Notes: generated by a model not told the origin, from the letters alone. Shown: positions 1 to 9,750, numbered from the stretch's first letter. The stretch: 64,000 nt of DNA from Pseudanabaena sp. FACHB-2040 (GCF_014696715.1 NZ_JACJQO010000008.1:124001-188000), one strand, 5' to 3'. Program-made: numbers and translations.

Positions 1-762
1 CTAGAGCAGCGGGTCGAAAAGCGCACCGCCCAGCTACAGGAGTCTAACCGAGATCTAGAAGCTTTTTCCTACACGGTGGCCCATGACCTGCGGGCTCCGC
101 TGCGGGGCATTCAAGGATTTGCTCAGGCGCTGCTAGAAGACTACGGCGACCAGCTAGACGAAACTGCCCAGGAGTACATTCAGAGCATTTTTGAAGGCAC
201 CCACCGAATGAACCAGCTGGTCGATGACCTGCTAGCGTACAGCCGCCTCAGCCGCGAACAGGTGCGCCTGACAACAGTTTCCTTGGCCCATGTCGTCGCG
301 GAGGCCCAAGACCAGCTTGCAGCAGATTTGCAGGAGCAGCAGGCCCAAGTCGTCGTCGCCAATTCCCTGCCCAGCGTGATTGGGCAGCGGCCCGTTTTAG
401 TGCAGATGGTGGTCAATCTGCTGTCCAATGCAGTCAAGTTTGTGCCTGCAGGCAGTCAGCCCCAAGTGCGAATCTGGGCCGAGGGGCTAACAGACTCAGC
501 CGCTGGAGTTACCTCCGATTCACCTTCTTCAGCACGAGTGCGTCTTTGGGTCGAAGACAACGGTATTGGTATTGAGCCAGAGTATCGAGAGCAGATATTT
601 GGCGTTTTTGAACGGCTGCACAGCAGAGACGCTTATCCAGGCACAGGCATTGGGCTGGCAATTGTGCGAAAGGGCGCAGAGCGCTTAGGTGGACGAGTTG
701 GTGTAGAGACTGCTCCAGGCCAGGGCAGTCGTTTTTGGATTGAGCTACGGGGAGCGGAATGA
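1..762 (+). CDS. Histidine kinase, C-terminal part (5' end outside window)
   Basis: Open from the first base, so the sensor part lies outside the window; 253 residues are visible. The transmitter is intact. A HisKA dimerisation helix carries the phospho-acceptor His in VAHDLRAPLRG (visible residue 28). It is followed by an HATPase domain with the N box NLLSNAVKF, the G1 box EDNGIGI, and the G2 box GTGIGLAIV near the end. The spelling FSYTVAHDLRAPLRG is typical of phytochrome-like and PAS/GAF kinases whose partners are stand-alone receivers. The stop codon overlaps the start of the next receiver gene (ATGA), so the two are translationally coupled and probably cognate. The sensed signal cannot be read from this fragment. 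Confidence 0.93.
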   Translation, partial: LEQRVEKRTAQLQESNRDLEAFSYTVAHDLRAPLRGIQGFAQALLEDYGDQLDETAQEYIQSIFEGTHRMNQLVDDLLAYSRLSREQVRLTTVSLAHVVAEAQDQLAADLQEQQAQVVVANSLPSVIGQRPVLVQMVVNLLSNAVKFVPAGSQPQVRIWAEGLTDSAAGVTSDSPSSARVRLWVEDNGIGIEPEYREQIFGVFERLHSRDAYPGTGIGLAIVRKGAERLGGRVGVETAPGQGSRFWIELRGAE

Positions 763-1211
763 GCAGTTTGCATCACACCATTTTGCTGGTGGAAGATGAT
801 CCGGGCGATGTCTTTAGAATCCAAAGGGCGTTTCGCAAGGCTAATGTAGTCAGCCCTCTGGAAGTGGTCACCGATGGGGAGCAGGCGATTCACTATCTTC
901 AGGGGCAGGGCGTTTATCAAGACCGCGATCGCTACCCGGTGCCTATCTTGGTGCTGCTCGATCTCAAGCTGCCACGTTACTCCGGCTTTGAAGTTTTAAC
1001 CTGGTTGAGAGATGAATCCACCCTAAAGCACTTGCCAGTTGTGGTTCTGACGTCCTCGGAATATCAGATAGATATTGACCGTGCCTACGCCCTAGGGGCT
1101 AATTCCTACCTGGTTAAGCCGCCCGACACCGATGGGCTGCTAGAAATGGTAAAAGCGGTTGGTTTGTTTTGGCTAATTTTCAACCGTCCTCCGCAATTGG
1201 GCATTAGTTGA
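759..1211 (+). CDS. CheY/Rcp1-like single-domain response regulator
   Basis: A 150-residue receiver without an output domain. Acidic pocket residues (VEDDP, residues 11-15), the phospho-acceptor Asp68 in VLLDLKLP, the conserved Thr/Ser in VVLTSS and the Lys in YLVKPP are all present. The insertion around YQDRDRYP before the phospho-Asp is typical of the Rcp1 family that pairs with cyanobacterial phytochromes. Its start overlaps the upstream kinase stop, so it is the likely direct phosphoacceptor of that kinase. With no DNA-binding domain it probably acts through protein contact. Confidence 0.92.
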   Translation: MSSLHHTILLVEDDPGDVFRIQRAFRKANVVSPLEVVTDGEQAIHYLQGQGVYQDRDRYPVPILVLLDLKLPRYSGFEVLTWLRDESTLKHLPVVVLTSSEYQIDIDRAYALGANSYLVKPPDTDGLLEMVKAVGLFWLIFNRPPQLGIS

Positions 1212-1232
1212 GTTTGGTGTGTAGAAAGAAAG

Positions 1233-1646
1233 ATGACCCAGCAGAAAACAGTTTTAGTGGTGGAAGATGATGCACCTGATTTGTTCCCCTTAAAACGCGC
1301 TTTCCGACAGCTAGACCCCGGATTTGAGCTGAAGGTAGTAGAGACCGGGCAGGATGCAGTGCGTTATCTACAGGGTGAGGGGGCCTATTGCGATCGCAAT
1401 CAACATCCCCTGCCGATCCTGATCATCTTAGATCTGCGGCTGCCCGGTATGTCGGGTCTAGACCTGCTTAAGTGGATCCGGCAACAGCCCCAATTTACTG
1501 ATTTGCCTACCGTTGCTTTGACCGCCTTTGGCAACCGCGACCTGCCCCGCGCCTACGATCTGGGCATCAACTTTTATCTGCTCAAACCTGCCGAGGCGCA
1601 CTCCTTAGCCGAAGTGCTGCAGGCCCTAGACCTCTATCAAGGCTAA
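1233..1646 (+). CDS. CheY/Rcp1-like single-domain response regulator (second copy)
   Basis: A 137-residue receiver paralogous to the gene 21 bp upstream. It has VEDDA (residues 10-14), phospho-acceptor Asp67 in IILDLRLP, Thr/Ala in VALTAF and Lys in YLLKPA. A purine-rich AGAAAGAAAG precedes the ATG. Kinase, receiver and receiver form one probable operon, which suggests either a branched phosphorelay or one regulator acting as a phosphate sink. Both receivers keep the full set of catalytic residues, so neither looks degenerate. Confidence 0.92.
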   Translation: MTQQKTVLVVEDDAPDLFPLKRAFRQLDPGFELKVVETGQDAVRYLQGEGAYCDRNQHPLPILIILDLRLPGMSGLDLLKWIRQQPQFTDLPTVALTAFGNRDLPRAYDLGINFYLLKPAEAHSLAEVLQALDLYQG

Positions 1647-1675
1647 GCGCTGCGGCCAGGCCTGACCGCAAAATA

Positions 1676-1703
1676 GCGACCCCTAACAGGAAACTAGGGG
1701 CGC
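1676..1703 (+). terminator. Candidate terminator hairpin after the receiver pair
   Basis: Inverted repeat CCCCTA (1680-1685) and TAGGGG (1695-1700), extended by GCG/CGC with one bulge. It lies 30 nt after the second receiver. No strong T tract follows, so termination is an inference. Confidence 0.4.
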
Positions 1704-2101
1704 ACTCGTATCCCTTTACACAATTTTCACCTTCATTGTCGTCTAGCCGACATGCCTTAAACCTGCTAGGGGTGTTAAATTTCTAGGGGCAATTACTGAT
1801 ACAGACAAAACCGTATAAATATGGCCTGTTAAGCTCGCTTCTTGGCTAATACTGCACAATTTGCCCGTTTAGGGTTAATTGCTCGGCGACGGCAAGTTCA
1901 CCCATGCCGATCAAGAGGGGAGCAGAGTCCAGGCTTCCTAGAAAACCTTATGAGCTTTGGGGTAGGTCCCAAACAGCACACAGCCTTTTGTGGGGCGCGT
2001 ATTTGGCCTACGGTCAATTCTAGTGGGTTCATTAGGCGGTTTTGTCTTGCGCATATTCAGCTTTTAACCTTCAGCTTTTCACCCACCCAGTTCTAATCCC
2101 T
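1704..2101. other. Intergenic spacer with no recognisable gene
   Basis: About 400 nt between the receiver operon and the secreted nuclease. The small reading frames here have no recognisable domain and poor start contexts. It presumably holds the promoter of the nuclease gene, but no convincing -35/-10 pair was identified. Confidence 0.5.
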
Positions 2102-5100
2102 ATGCCTACGACGCTCAATTCTCTGGTGCCTGAGGGCGCGATCGCACTCAGCAACCCCTACTCCCAGACCTTTGATAGTTTAGCCAACACGAGCACCAAT
2201 ATTGCCTGGACCGACAGCCAAACCTTGGCAGGCTGGTACTCCACCCGGCCGACCTACAACAGCGGCACAGGCTCTTCTAATGCTGGCGCACTCTACAGCT
2301 TTGGGGCAGCAGGCAATGGCGAGCGGGCGCTGGGCTCAGTTGCCTCTGGCTCCACCGGCACCATTTTTTACGGGGCGCGGTTCTTCAACGATACGAGCGA
2401 CACCCTCTCCTCTCTGTTCATTAGCTATGTGGGTGAGCAGTGGCGCAACGGTGGCAACACGGCCCAGCATCAGCTCGACTTTGCTTACCAGATTGGCGCT
2501 TCTGGCTTAACGAGCGGCACCTGGGTTGATTTTGACCCGCTAGACTTTGTTGGCCCCATCGCCACCAGCAGCGCTGGCGCGCTAGACGGCAACGCCAACC
2601 AAGTTAGCCTATCGGGCACACTCAGCGGCTTTTCCCTGGCCCCCGGTGAAGAAATTTGGTTCCGCTGGTCCGACATTGACAATCCGGGCTCTGATCACGG
2701 GCTAGCAATTGATAATTTTCAGCTCACCACTGCTGTTGCCCCCGGCATCACGCTACTAGAGTCGGGCGGCAGCACCGCTGTCAATGAAGAAGGCGAGACT
2801 ACCGATACCTACACCCTAGCCCTGCGAACGACACCGACGGCTCCGGTGCAGGTTGCGATCGCAGCACCCGACAACCAAACCCGCCTTAGTCTCGATGGCA
2901 TCGGCTTTGCCTCGTCGATTACGGTCACTCTGAGCGACACCACGCCCCAGACCATTACCGTTAAGGCAGTGAATGATGCGGCGGTAGAAGGATCACCCCA
3001 CCCCGGCGTCATCACCCACACCGTCACCAGTACCGATGCGAACTACAGCGGGCTTGCGGTGCCCAACCTCAATGTCAGCATTTTAGATAATGACATTGCA
3101 GTCAATATCAGCAAGATTAACGAGATTCAGGGAAGCGGCTTGACGACTGGCTTCCTCAACCAGACCAAGACCATCGAAGGCGTAGTCGTCGGTGCCTTCC
3201 TGGGCAGCTCTGGCTTTAATGGCTTCTATGTGCAGGAGGAAGATGCCGATTGGGATGGCGACGACGCCACCTCAGAAGGCATCTTTGTCTTTGACCCCAC
3301 TGGCCTGTTTTCGGGCAATGTGGGCGACAAGGTGCGGGTCACAGGAACCGTGGGTGAGTTCACTACCTCGGCTACGGGCATTACCGGCGTCACCGTTAAC
3401 AGCAGCCTGACTCAGCTCTCTCTGGCTAACAACGTGGTCACGAACACTGTTGCTAACCTGGGAGCCAGTGAGCTACCCAGCGTTACCTACGTCACGCTTC
3501 CGGTTGCCGATGCCTCTGTGCTAGAGCGCTACGAGGGCATGCTGGTCAACATTGGCGCTGAGAATGGGGACTTAGCGGTCACCAATAACTTCACACTGGG
3601 CCGCTTTGGGCAGGTGGGGCTGTCTGCAGGCGATCGCCTCTACCAATACACTCAGGTGAATGCGCCTAGCGTGGAGGGCTACCAAGACTACCTGGCAAAC
3701 CTGCTCGACAACTACATCATTTTGGATGACGGCAGCAACACCCAAAATCCTGACACCGTCATTCACGCCCGCAATGGACAGCCCCTGAGCGCCACCAATA
3801 CCCTGCGCGGCGGCGATACGGTTGCCAGCATCACTGGGGTGCTCGATCAGCGGTTTGAAGGCTACCGGGTGCAGACCAGAAATCCGGTTGACTTCACAGC
3901 CTCTAACCCCCGCCAAGACACCGCTCCTGACGTGGGCGGCACGCTCAAAGCAGCTAGCTTTAACCTGCTCAACTACTTCAATGGCGATGGCTTGGGCGGC
4001 GGCTTCCCCACCCCCCGCGGAGCCGATAACCCGACCGAATTCCAGCGGCAGCAGGCCAAAACGATTGAGGCAATTCTAGGATTGAATGCCGATGTCATTG
4101 GCTACAACGAAATGGAGAATGACGGCTTTGGGCCGACCAGTGCTGTGCAGCAATTAGTGGACGCGCTAAATGCGATCGCAGGCCCCAGCACTTACGACTT
4201 CGTCATTCCCCCCGCCGATGCCCTAACTGACGGCAAGTTTGGCGGCGATCAAATCACCGTCGGCTTCATTTACAAGACCAACGCAGTTCGCATCGCCCCC
4301 GGCACTGACCCAGCAGCCCTCACTACGGGAGCCTTCGCCCAGGATGATGCCAATCGAGTTCAGCGTCCGGCTCTAGCTGTCACCTTCGAACGGCTGGATA
4401 GCGGCACACCGACCACTGAAACCTTTACCGCCATCATCAACCACTTCAAGTCCAAAGGTTCGAGCACCGGTAGACCTGAAGACGCCAATTTCCAAGATGG
4501 GCAGGGCCTCTCGAATGGCACCCGGACTCTTGCCTCTCAAGAACTGGCGGCTTGGCTGGCAACGAACCCCACCGGCACCGCCGATCCAGACTACCTGATC
4601 ATGGGAGATCTCAATGCCTACCGCCTTGAAGACCCCATCACCACGCTGACCAATGCCGGTTACACCAGCCTATTTGGCCCCGAATCTTACTCCTACCAGT
4701 TCCAGGGACAGTGGGGCTCGCTCGATCACGCCCTGGCCAGCGGCAGCCTAGCCAGTCAAGTGACAGGTGCCGCCAAGTGGCACATCAATGCCGATGAACC
4801 TGTGGCGCTGGACTACAACCTGAATTTCAAATCTCCAGCCCAGCAGACCAGCTTCTACAATGCTGATCCCTTTGCATCCTCTGACCACGATCCGCTGGTG
4901 GTGGGCCTGAACCTGACAGCCACTGTGATTCCAGGCACTCAGCAGTTTGGCGGCAATGGCCGCGACACGCTGATCGGCACTGCCGGGGCAGACTACCTCG
5001 ATGGCGGCAACGGCGATGACATCTTGAGAGGCGAGGCTGGCAACGACACCTTGATCGGCGGAAACGGAGCCGATCAGTTAATCGGTGGACTGGGAAGCGA

Positions 5101-5473
5101 TCTCATGACCGGTAACAACGGCCCCGACCGCTTTATCCTCAACGGCTTGAATGAGTCGCTGTTGAGCAGCTTTGATGTCATCACCGACTTCAAGATTGGC
5201 ACCGACACCCTCGATGGCCCCAATACAGTGAGCGCTGCCAATGTCGCTAAAGCCGGAGCCATTGCGGCCCTGTCGGCGGCAGACATCGGCGCGGTGCTCA
5301 CCGCCAGCAGCTTCGTAGCCAACGGAGCCGCTGTTTTCACCCTGGGCAGCGAAGGCAGCACCCGCACCTTTGTGGCGCTGAACGACAGCGACGCTGGGTT
5401 CTCAGCCAACACCGATGCGGTAATTGAGATTACCGGCTACAGCGGCAACCTCAACGCCCTCTGCATTGCCTAG
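2102..5473 (+). CDS. Secreted ExeM/NucH-like endonuclease with Calx-beta and RTX repeats
   Basis: A protein of 1123 residues from the ATG at 2102 (MPTTLNSL). An in-frame TTG 60 nt earlier is less likely. Domains in order: an N-terminal beta-rich region (1-210); a Calx-beta-like module (about 217-334); an OB-fold-like region of the kind seen in ExeM/YhcR nucleases (about 337-600); an endonuclease/exonuclease/phosphatase domain (about 613-940) with NEMEND, INHFKS, MGDLNAY and SSDHDPL; then RTX glycine/aspartate nonapeptides (about 950-1007) with GGNGDDIL and GGNGADQL. There is no cleavable signal peptide, which fits type I secretion through the C-terminal RTX region. The likely role is extracellular DNA degradation for phosphate or nutrient scavenging. 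No type I secretion genes are adjacent, so it must use a transporter encoded elsewhere. Confidence 0.88.
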   Translation: MPTTLNSLVPEGAIALSNPYSQTFDSLANTSTNIAWTDSQTLAGWYSTRPTYNSGTGSSNAGALYSFGAAGNGERALGSVASGSTGTIFYGARFFNDTSDTLSSLFISYVGEQWRNGGNTAQHQLDFAYQIGASGLTSGTWVDFDPLDFVGPIATSSAGALDGNANQVSLSGTLSGFSLAPGEEIWFRWSDIDNPGSDHGLAIDNFQLTTAVAPGITLLESGGSTAVNEEGETTDTYTLALRTTPTAPVQVAIAAPDNQTRLSLDGIGFASSITVTLSDTTPQTITVKAVNDAAVEGSPHPGVITHTVTSTDANYSGLAVPNLNVSILDNDIAVNISKINEIQGSGLTTGFLNQTKTIEGVVVGAFLGSSGFNGFYVQEEDADWDGDDATSEGIFVFDPTGLFSGNVGDKVRVTGTVGEFTTSATGITGVTVNSSLTQLSLANNVVTNTVANLGASELPSVTYVTLPVADASVLERYEGMLVNIGAENGDLAVTNNFTLGRFGQVGLSAGDRLYQYTQVNAPSVEGYQDYLANLLDNYIILDDGSNTQNPDTVIHARNGQPLSATNTLRGGDTVASITGVLDQRFEGYRVQTRNPVDFTASNPRQDTAPDVGGTLKAASFNLLNYFNGDGLGGGFPTPRGADNPTEFQRQQAKTIEAILGLNADVIGYNEMENDGFGPTSAVQQLVDALNAIAGPSTYDFVIPPADALTDGKFGGDQITVGFIYKTNAVRIAPGTDPAALTTGAFAQDDANRVQRPALAVTFERLDSGTPTTETFTAIINHFKSKGSSTGRPEDANFQDGQGLSNGTRTLASQELAAWLATNPTGTADPDYLIMGDLNAYRLEDPITTLTNAGYTSLFGPESYSYQFQGQWGSLDHALASGSLASQVTGAAKWHINADEPVALDYNLNFKSPAQQTSFYNADPFASSDHDPLVVGLNLTATVIPGTQQFGGNGRDTLIGTAGADYLDGGNGDDILRGEAGNDTLIGGNGADQLIGGLGSDLMTGNNGPDRFILNGLNESLLSSFDVITDFKIGTDTLDGPNTVSAANVAKAGAIAALSAADIGAVLTASSFVANGAAVFTLGSEGSTRTFVALNDSDAGFSANTDAVIEITGYSGNLNALCIA

Positions 5474-5492
5474 CTAAAAACCCCATAGCCCT

Positions 5493-5529
5493 CGAAATCC
5501 TTGGGCTCTTTAAAGACCCAGGGATTTCG
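5493..5529. terminator. Bidirectional terminator hairpin between convergent genes
   Basis: Arms CGAAATCC (5493-5500) and GGATTTCG (5522-5529) are perfect. The stem continues inward through TGGG/CCCA and TCTTT/AAAGA. It sits between the 3' ends of the nuclease (plus) and the trehalose synthase fusion (minus) and can serve both. Confidence 0.75.
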
Positions 5530-5535
5530 TCACTT

Positions 5536-8500
5536 CTAGCCAGCGCTTTGATGGGTGATTGGCCCGGTGGCAGAGGCAGGAGAATAGGGCTCCAGCACCT
5601 CCCAGTTACTCAAAACTGAGGACTCTAGCAGTTGAAGAATCCGCTGCAGCGGTATGTCTACCCAGTCTGGGCGGCTGTTGAGTTCGTAGCCCAGCTCGTA
5701 GATTGACTTCTCAAACAGGTAGGCATCTAGCAGGGCTTTTAGTTCCGGCTGAGTTTTGGGGATAAAAGAGGCATCCTCAGCGGTAGCCAGATAGGCATTG
5801 ATAAACGTAGCACTCACCCACGAGTACCAATACTGTGCCCACTGTTCCATGACCGGCAGATTGTCAGGCCGAATCAGGCCGTTGGCGACCTCGTTGCGAA
5901 AAGCTAGGGTCAGCGCATGGTTAAAGGATTGCAGCATCCCCGCCACGTCCCGCAGGGGCGATCGCTTGGTTCGCCGCTCTGCCAGGGGGCGCGCCGCTTC
6001 TCCCTCAAAGTCAATGATGACAAAATCTTTACCGGTAAACAGCACCTGCGACAGCCGGTAGTCGCCGTGACAGCGAATTCGGGTTGCCGAGATCGGCTGA
6101 GTGAGTAGGGCTTTGATGCGATCGCGAATCTCCCCCTGGCGGCTCAAGATGGTCTGGGCCAAGAGCTGCGTATCTGGCAACAGGGTCTCTAGCCGCTTCT
6201 CTAGCAGCAGCAGCACCTGCTCTGTCAGATCTCGCATATCTTGATACACCGAGCGCTGGTGCTGAAGTGAAAAGGCTTCTGGCGCAAAGTCAGGGTTTTC
6301 TGAATCAGTTGCCAAAGCTAGGTGCATCTGAGCGGTGCGCTGCCCCAGCAGTTTGACCGTATCTAGGTAAGAAACAATGATGTTGTAGCTAAATGAGGGC
6401 GCTTTTCGATTTAGCAGCTCCACCAGGGAGCGTGAGGGCAGCTTAACCTGATGCAGATCAGCCTCGGGCAGCACCATTACCCGCTCAAAGTAGTTGCGCA
6501 GGCAGTCTAGCGTAAAAGACCAGGCATCAATGCTGTTGGCGACAAACTGCTGGGCAATGGCCAGCGTCATCGTCTCACCGCTAGGGTGGTGATATTCCCA
6601 GGCCCCCACTACCGGAGCAAACTGCTTTAGCTCCGGCTTCTGCATTAAGAAGCGGCCAATTTCCAGATCGGGGTTAATGCCATTTTCAAGCTTGCGGAAA
6701 AACTTGAGAATGAGCCGGTTGCCATACACCACAGAAGAATTGCTCTGTTCCTCCTTAATTGGCGAAGGCTTAAGCTCATTTCGGTTGAGTTGGAGCCAGC
6801 TAACCCTATCGGTAGCAGTTGCCACCAGTTTCCCAGCAAGGCCCTGGTACTGGTGCTGATGGGCAATGGCGGCCAGCGATAGGCTCAAAAAGTCTTTGTC
6901 AGCTAGAGCATCGTAGAGCACTCCACCAATGTTTTGCCCCTGCATCTGGAGGTTTGCTAGCCCATGCTGGTAGTGCTCACCAATGCGCTCACTGCCTACA
7001 GATTCCTCGGCGTAAGCAAGCGGCAGCATATAAACTTCAGAGCTGCTTTCGCTGTAGATCACGCGCAGTAGAACTATGTAGGCGGTTGCGCCCGCTGTTT
7101 CAGGCGCAGGGTCGGGCACCAGTGGGATGGCTTCAGTAATTTGAGTTGATTGAATGGTGCGAGCTTTGCCGCTAAACCAGCGCCGAGTCGGCAGATAGTC
7201 TGACAAGATGGCTTCCAACGCCGCCTTTGCCTGGGGTTGAGAAAAGACGTTGTGCCACTTTCCCTCAACCACTAAAGCAGGATGTTTAGACTGTGGCTCT
7301 GGTAGGGCAGCTGTGGCCTGAGGCTGTAGGGCAAACCAGTAAAACCCGTTGCTACCTAGGCTCAGAAAGTAGCGATCTTCTCGAATCAGCGGAAACTGAG
7401 TGCCCGCAAAGATCTCAATCGGAACTGTCCCTGCAAAAGCAGACAAATCTAGCTCCACCGTTTGAGCAAAGCGCGATAGGTTAGCTACCACCAGCATGTG
7501 TTCATTGCCGTAGCTGCGGGTAAAGGCCAGCACCTTGCGATTCGTCGTATTTAACAGCTCAAAGCTCCCCCGCCCCAAAGACTGAAAGCGCTTGCGCACA
7601 CCGATAGCGCGTTTGGTCCACCACCAGAGAGAGCTGGGGTTGAGCTGCTGAGTTTCAACGTTGATCGCCTCGAAGTGGTACACCGGATCAATAATTACAG
7701 GCAAATGCAGCTGCTCCGGGTCGGCGCTGCTAAAGCCTGCATTAGGGCCAGTATTCCACTGCATTGGGGTGCGCACGCCATTGCGATCGCACGCATTGAG
7801 ATTATCTCCCATGCCAATCTCATCACCGTAGTAGAGCACAGGCGTGCCCGGCATTGAGAGCAACAGACAATTCATCAGCTTGATCTGGTTCTGATTGTTG
7901 GCCATCAGCGGGGCCAACCGCCGACAAATCCCTAGATTAATCCTCGCCTCGGTATCTTGGGCATAGACCCGATACATATACTCTCGATCCTGATCGCTGA
8001 CCATCTCTAGCGTCAGCTCATCATGGTTACGCAAAAACAAAGCCCACTGGCAGTTCTCAGGAATCTGAGGCGTTTGCTGCAGGATATCTACAATGGGAAA
8101 GCTATCTTCCAGCTGCAGCGCCATAAACAGCCGAGGCATCAGGGGAAAGTGAAAGGTCATGTGGCATTCATCGCCCTGGCCGTAGTAGGCAGCGGCATCT
8201 TCAGGCTGTTGATTAGCTTCAGCTAAAAGCATCCGATTAGGATAGTTTTCGTCTATGTGACGCCGCAGCTGCTTTAAAAAAGCATGGGTTTGGGGCAGGT
8301 TCTCACAGTTCGTCCCTTCCTGCTCATATAGATAGGGCACAGCATCTAGGCGCAGACCATCAACGCCCATCTCCAGCCAGAAATCAGCAATATCAAAAAT
8401 GGCCTGTCGTACCTGAGCACTTTCAAAATTTAAGTCTGGCTGATGGTGATAGAAACGGTGCCAGTAATAAGCCCCAGCAACCGCATCCCAAGACCAGTTA

Positions 8501-8967
8501 GACGGCTCAAAGTCTTGGAAAATAATGCGAGTTTCCTGATATTTTTCCGGGCTGTCGCTCCAAACGTAGAAATCTCGCTCTTGGCTTCCCTCAGGCGCGG
8601 TGCGGGCCGCCTGAAACCAGGGGTGCTGGTCAGAGGTATGGTTAACCACCAGCTCAATAATGACCCGAATACCCCGCTGGTGAGCAGCCTCTAAAAACGT
8701 TTTGAAATCGCCTAGAGTGCCATAGATCGGGTTGACGCTGTAATAGTCAGAAATATCATAGCCATCATCCTTTTGAGGCGAGGGAAAAAAGGGTAATAGC
8801 CAGATAGCGGTAACTCCTAAATCCTGCAGATAATCCAGCTTTTTTGTCAGCCCTGGAAAATCACCAACTCCGTCACCGTTGCTGTCGGCAAAAGCTCGAA
8901 TAGAAACCTCGTAGATAATAGCGTCCTTAAACCATAAAGAATCGTTGTTTAACGTCAAAACCTGCAT
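5536..8967 (-). CDS. treS: Trehalose synthase-maltokinase fusion (TreS-Mak)
   Basis: An 1143-residue two-enzyme protein. Residues 1-550 are a GH13 trehalose synthase that interconverts maltose and trehalose. The nucleophile Asp is in DGLRLDAVPY (about 208), the acid Glu in LLAEANQQ (about 247) and the third acid in RNHDELT (about 318). From about 566 it becomes a maltokinase-like domain with the phosphotransferase motifs RCHGDYRLSQVLF (about 968) and IIDFEGEAARP (about 983). The fusion couples trehalose/maltose conversion to maltose-1-phosphate formation, the entry to the GlgE alpha-glucan route. No GlgE is adjacent. The ATG at 8967 has GGGGAAAG just upstream and is preferred over the in-frame ATG at 8994, which has no ribosome site. 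Trehalose here probably serves osmotic or desiccation tolerance. Confidence 0.93.
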   Translation of the reverse strand: MQVLTLNNDSLWFKDAIIYEVSIRAFADSNGDGVGDFPGLTKKLDYLQDLGVTAIWLLPFFPSPQKDDGYDISDYYSVNPIYGTLGDFKTFLEAAHQRGIRVIIELVVNHTSDQHPWFQAARTAPEGSQERDFYVWSDSPEKYQETRIIFQDFEPSNWSWDAVAGAYYWHRFYHHQPDLNFESAQVRQAIFDIADFWLEMGVDGLRLDAVPYLYEQEGTNCENLPQTHAFLKQLRRHIDENYPNRMLLAEANQQPEDAAAYYGQGDECHMTFHFPLMPRLFMALQLEDSFPIVDILQQTPQIPENCQWALFLRNHDELTLEMVSDQDREYMYRVYAQDTEARINLGICRRLAPLMANNQNQIKLMNCLLLSMPGTPVLYYGDEIGMGDNLNACDRNGVRTPMQWNTGPNAGFSSADPEQLHLPVIIDPVYHFEAINVETQQLNPSSLWWWTKRAIGVRKRFQSLGRGSFELLNTTNRKVLAFTRSYGNEHMLVVANLSRFAQTVELDLSAFAGTVPIEIFAGTQFPLIREDRYFLSLGSNGFYWFALQPQATAALPEPQSKHPALVVEGKWHNVFSQPQAKAALEAILSDYLPTRRWFSGKARTIQSTQITEAIPLVPDPAPETAGATAYIVLLRVIYSESSSEVYMLPLAYAEESVGSERIGEHYQHGLANLQMQGQNIGGVLYDALADKDFLSLSLAAIAHQHQYQGLAGKLVATATDRVSWLQLNRNELKPSPIKEEQSNSSVVYGNRLILKFFRKLENGINPDLEIGRFLMQKPELKQFAPVVGAWEYHHPSGETMTLAIAQQFVANSIDAWSFTLDCLRNYFERVMVLPEADLHQVKLPSRSLVELLNRKAPSFSYNIIVSYLDTVKLLGQRTAQMHLALATDSENPDFAPEAFSLQHQRSVYQDMRDLTEQVLLLLEKRLETLLPDTQLLAQTILSRQGEIRDRIKALLTQPISATRIRCHGDYRLSQVLFTGKDFVIIDFEGEAARPLAERRTKRSPLRDVAGMLQSFNHALTLAFRNEVANGLIRPDNLPVMEQWAQYWYSWVSATFINAYLATAEDASFIPKTQPELKALLDAYLFEKSIYELGYELNSRPDWVDIPLQRILQLLESSVLSNWEVLEPYSPASATGPITHQSAG

Positions 8968-9043
8968 TTCTTTCCCCGTCTTACCTCTAACCATCGATAG
9001 AGTTGGGCCCTAAAGCTGAACTAACTCTGTCTCAAAAATAAGT

Positions 9044-9087
9044 ATTTCCTATTCCTTTCCCTTAACTATTCCTTAAATATAGGAAAT
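9044..9087. promoter_or_regulatory. Inverted repeat upstream of treS
   Basis: Perfect 9-bp arms ATTTCCTAT (9044-9052) and ATAGGAAAT (9079-9087) with a 26-nt spacer lie 77-120 bp upstream of the treS start in an AT-rich stretch. It could be an operator or part of the promoter; no protein can be assigned. Confidence 0.3.
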
Positions 9088-9100
9088 TCAAATGAAATGC

Positions 9101-9298
9101 CCTCCCCTGATAGGAGGGGAGGACGGGGAGAGTGGAGGAGTGAATAGGTGGATGGGTGGATGAAATGGGATGGATGGGGAGGCAGAGGTTTGGAGTTCTG
9201 GGCTTTGTGCTTTCTGAGGGGAGGGTGCATCTGGGCTAGACTTATCCTAATTCTTTAACTAGCCGCTACTCGTCCACCCATCCACTCTCCTACCCCTT
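9101..9298. repeat. Paired G-rich / C-rich minisatellite arms
   Basis: A G-rich arm (9119-9182, units like GGATGGGTGGATGA) faces a C-rich arm (9268-9298, CGTCCACCCATCCACTC). Transcripts could fold into a long imperfect hairpin. The same element occurs at four other spacers in this window. A short CCTCCCCT/AGGGGAGG hairpin directly precedes it. It lies in the 5' region of treS. Confidence 0.6.
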
Positions 9299-9369
9299 AT
9301 CTGCAGCTTTTGGTGTGCCCGTGAGCTGAAGCCGTGGGTTCTTTGTTAGGTTAGCCCGGTTAAACATCA

Positions 9370-9412
9370 AAAAAATGGACACGCTCACCCTTCCTAAGCG
9401 TGTCCATTTTTT
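9370..9412. terminator. Strong bidirectional terminator
   Basis: A perfect 16-bp stem: AAAAAATGGACACGCT (9370-9385) and AGCGTGTCCATTTTTT (9397-9412) with an 11-nt loop. The flanking A and T runs give a T tract in either direction. It lies 26 nt beyond the stop of the minus-strand gene at 9439. Confidence 0.85.
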
Positions 9413-9438
9413 GTGTACTCGTAGGCTAGCAGCTAGCC

Positions 9439-9750
9439 TTAGTAGCCAAAAGCTCGGGTTTGTTTTTCGTTGAAGGGCTTAGATTTCTTTTCATAGCACT
9501 GCAGCCCTGCGTTGCTAAGAACGATCTGGTGGCCCTGGAAGTGGTGAAACTCACCGCTGACTGCGCCTTCCCAGTCACCGAGATCGCGGGCAGTCTCTAG
9601 AAAGCGCTGAAAGGTCTTGGTTCTGATTTCGGCAATAACGACGTAGCCATCGCAGAACACTTCGATTTTGGTGAAGCCTTTTGAGCCAGGCCCCGCCAAA
9701 GGAACACCGCTAAATTTAACTCTGACGTCAACTCGTCCTTTCGCAGGCAT
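9439..9750 (-). CDS. Small conserved cyanobacterial protein of unknown function
   Basis: 103 residues, no signal peptide or membrane segment. The beginning KGRVDVRVKFSGVP, the middle IEVFCDGYVVIAEIRTKTF and the tail LSNAGLQCYEKKSKPF resemble a small cyanobacterial family often annotated as FinO-like, recalled from memory rather than checked. If that is right, an RNA-binding role is possible but unproven. It stands alone with its own strong terminator downstream. Confidence 0.6.
   Translation of the reverse strand: MPAKGRVDVRVKFSGVPLAGPGSKGFTKIEVFCDGYVVIAEIRTKTFQRFLETARDLGDWEGAVSGEFHHFQGHQIVLSNAGLQCYEKKSKPFNEKQTRAFGY

Noticed and set aside
1842-2101. Short plus-strand frame before the nuclease gene
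   Set aside because: No domain, poor start, cysteine- and arginine-rich composition unlike real proteins.
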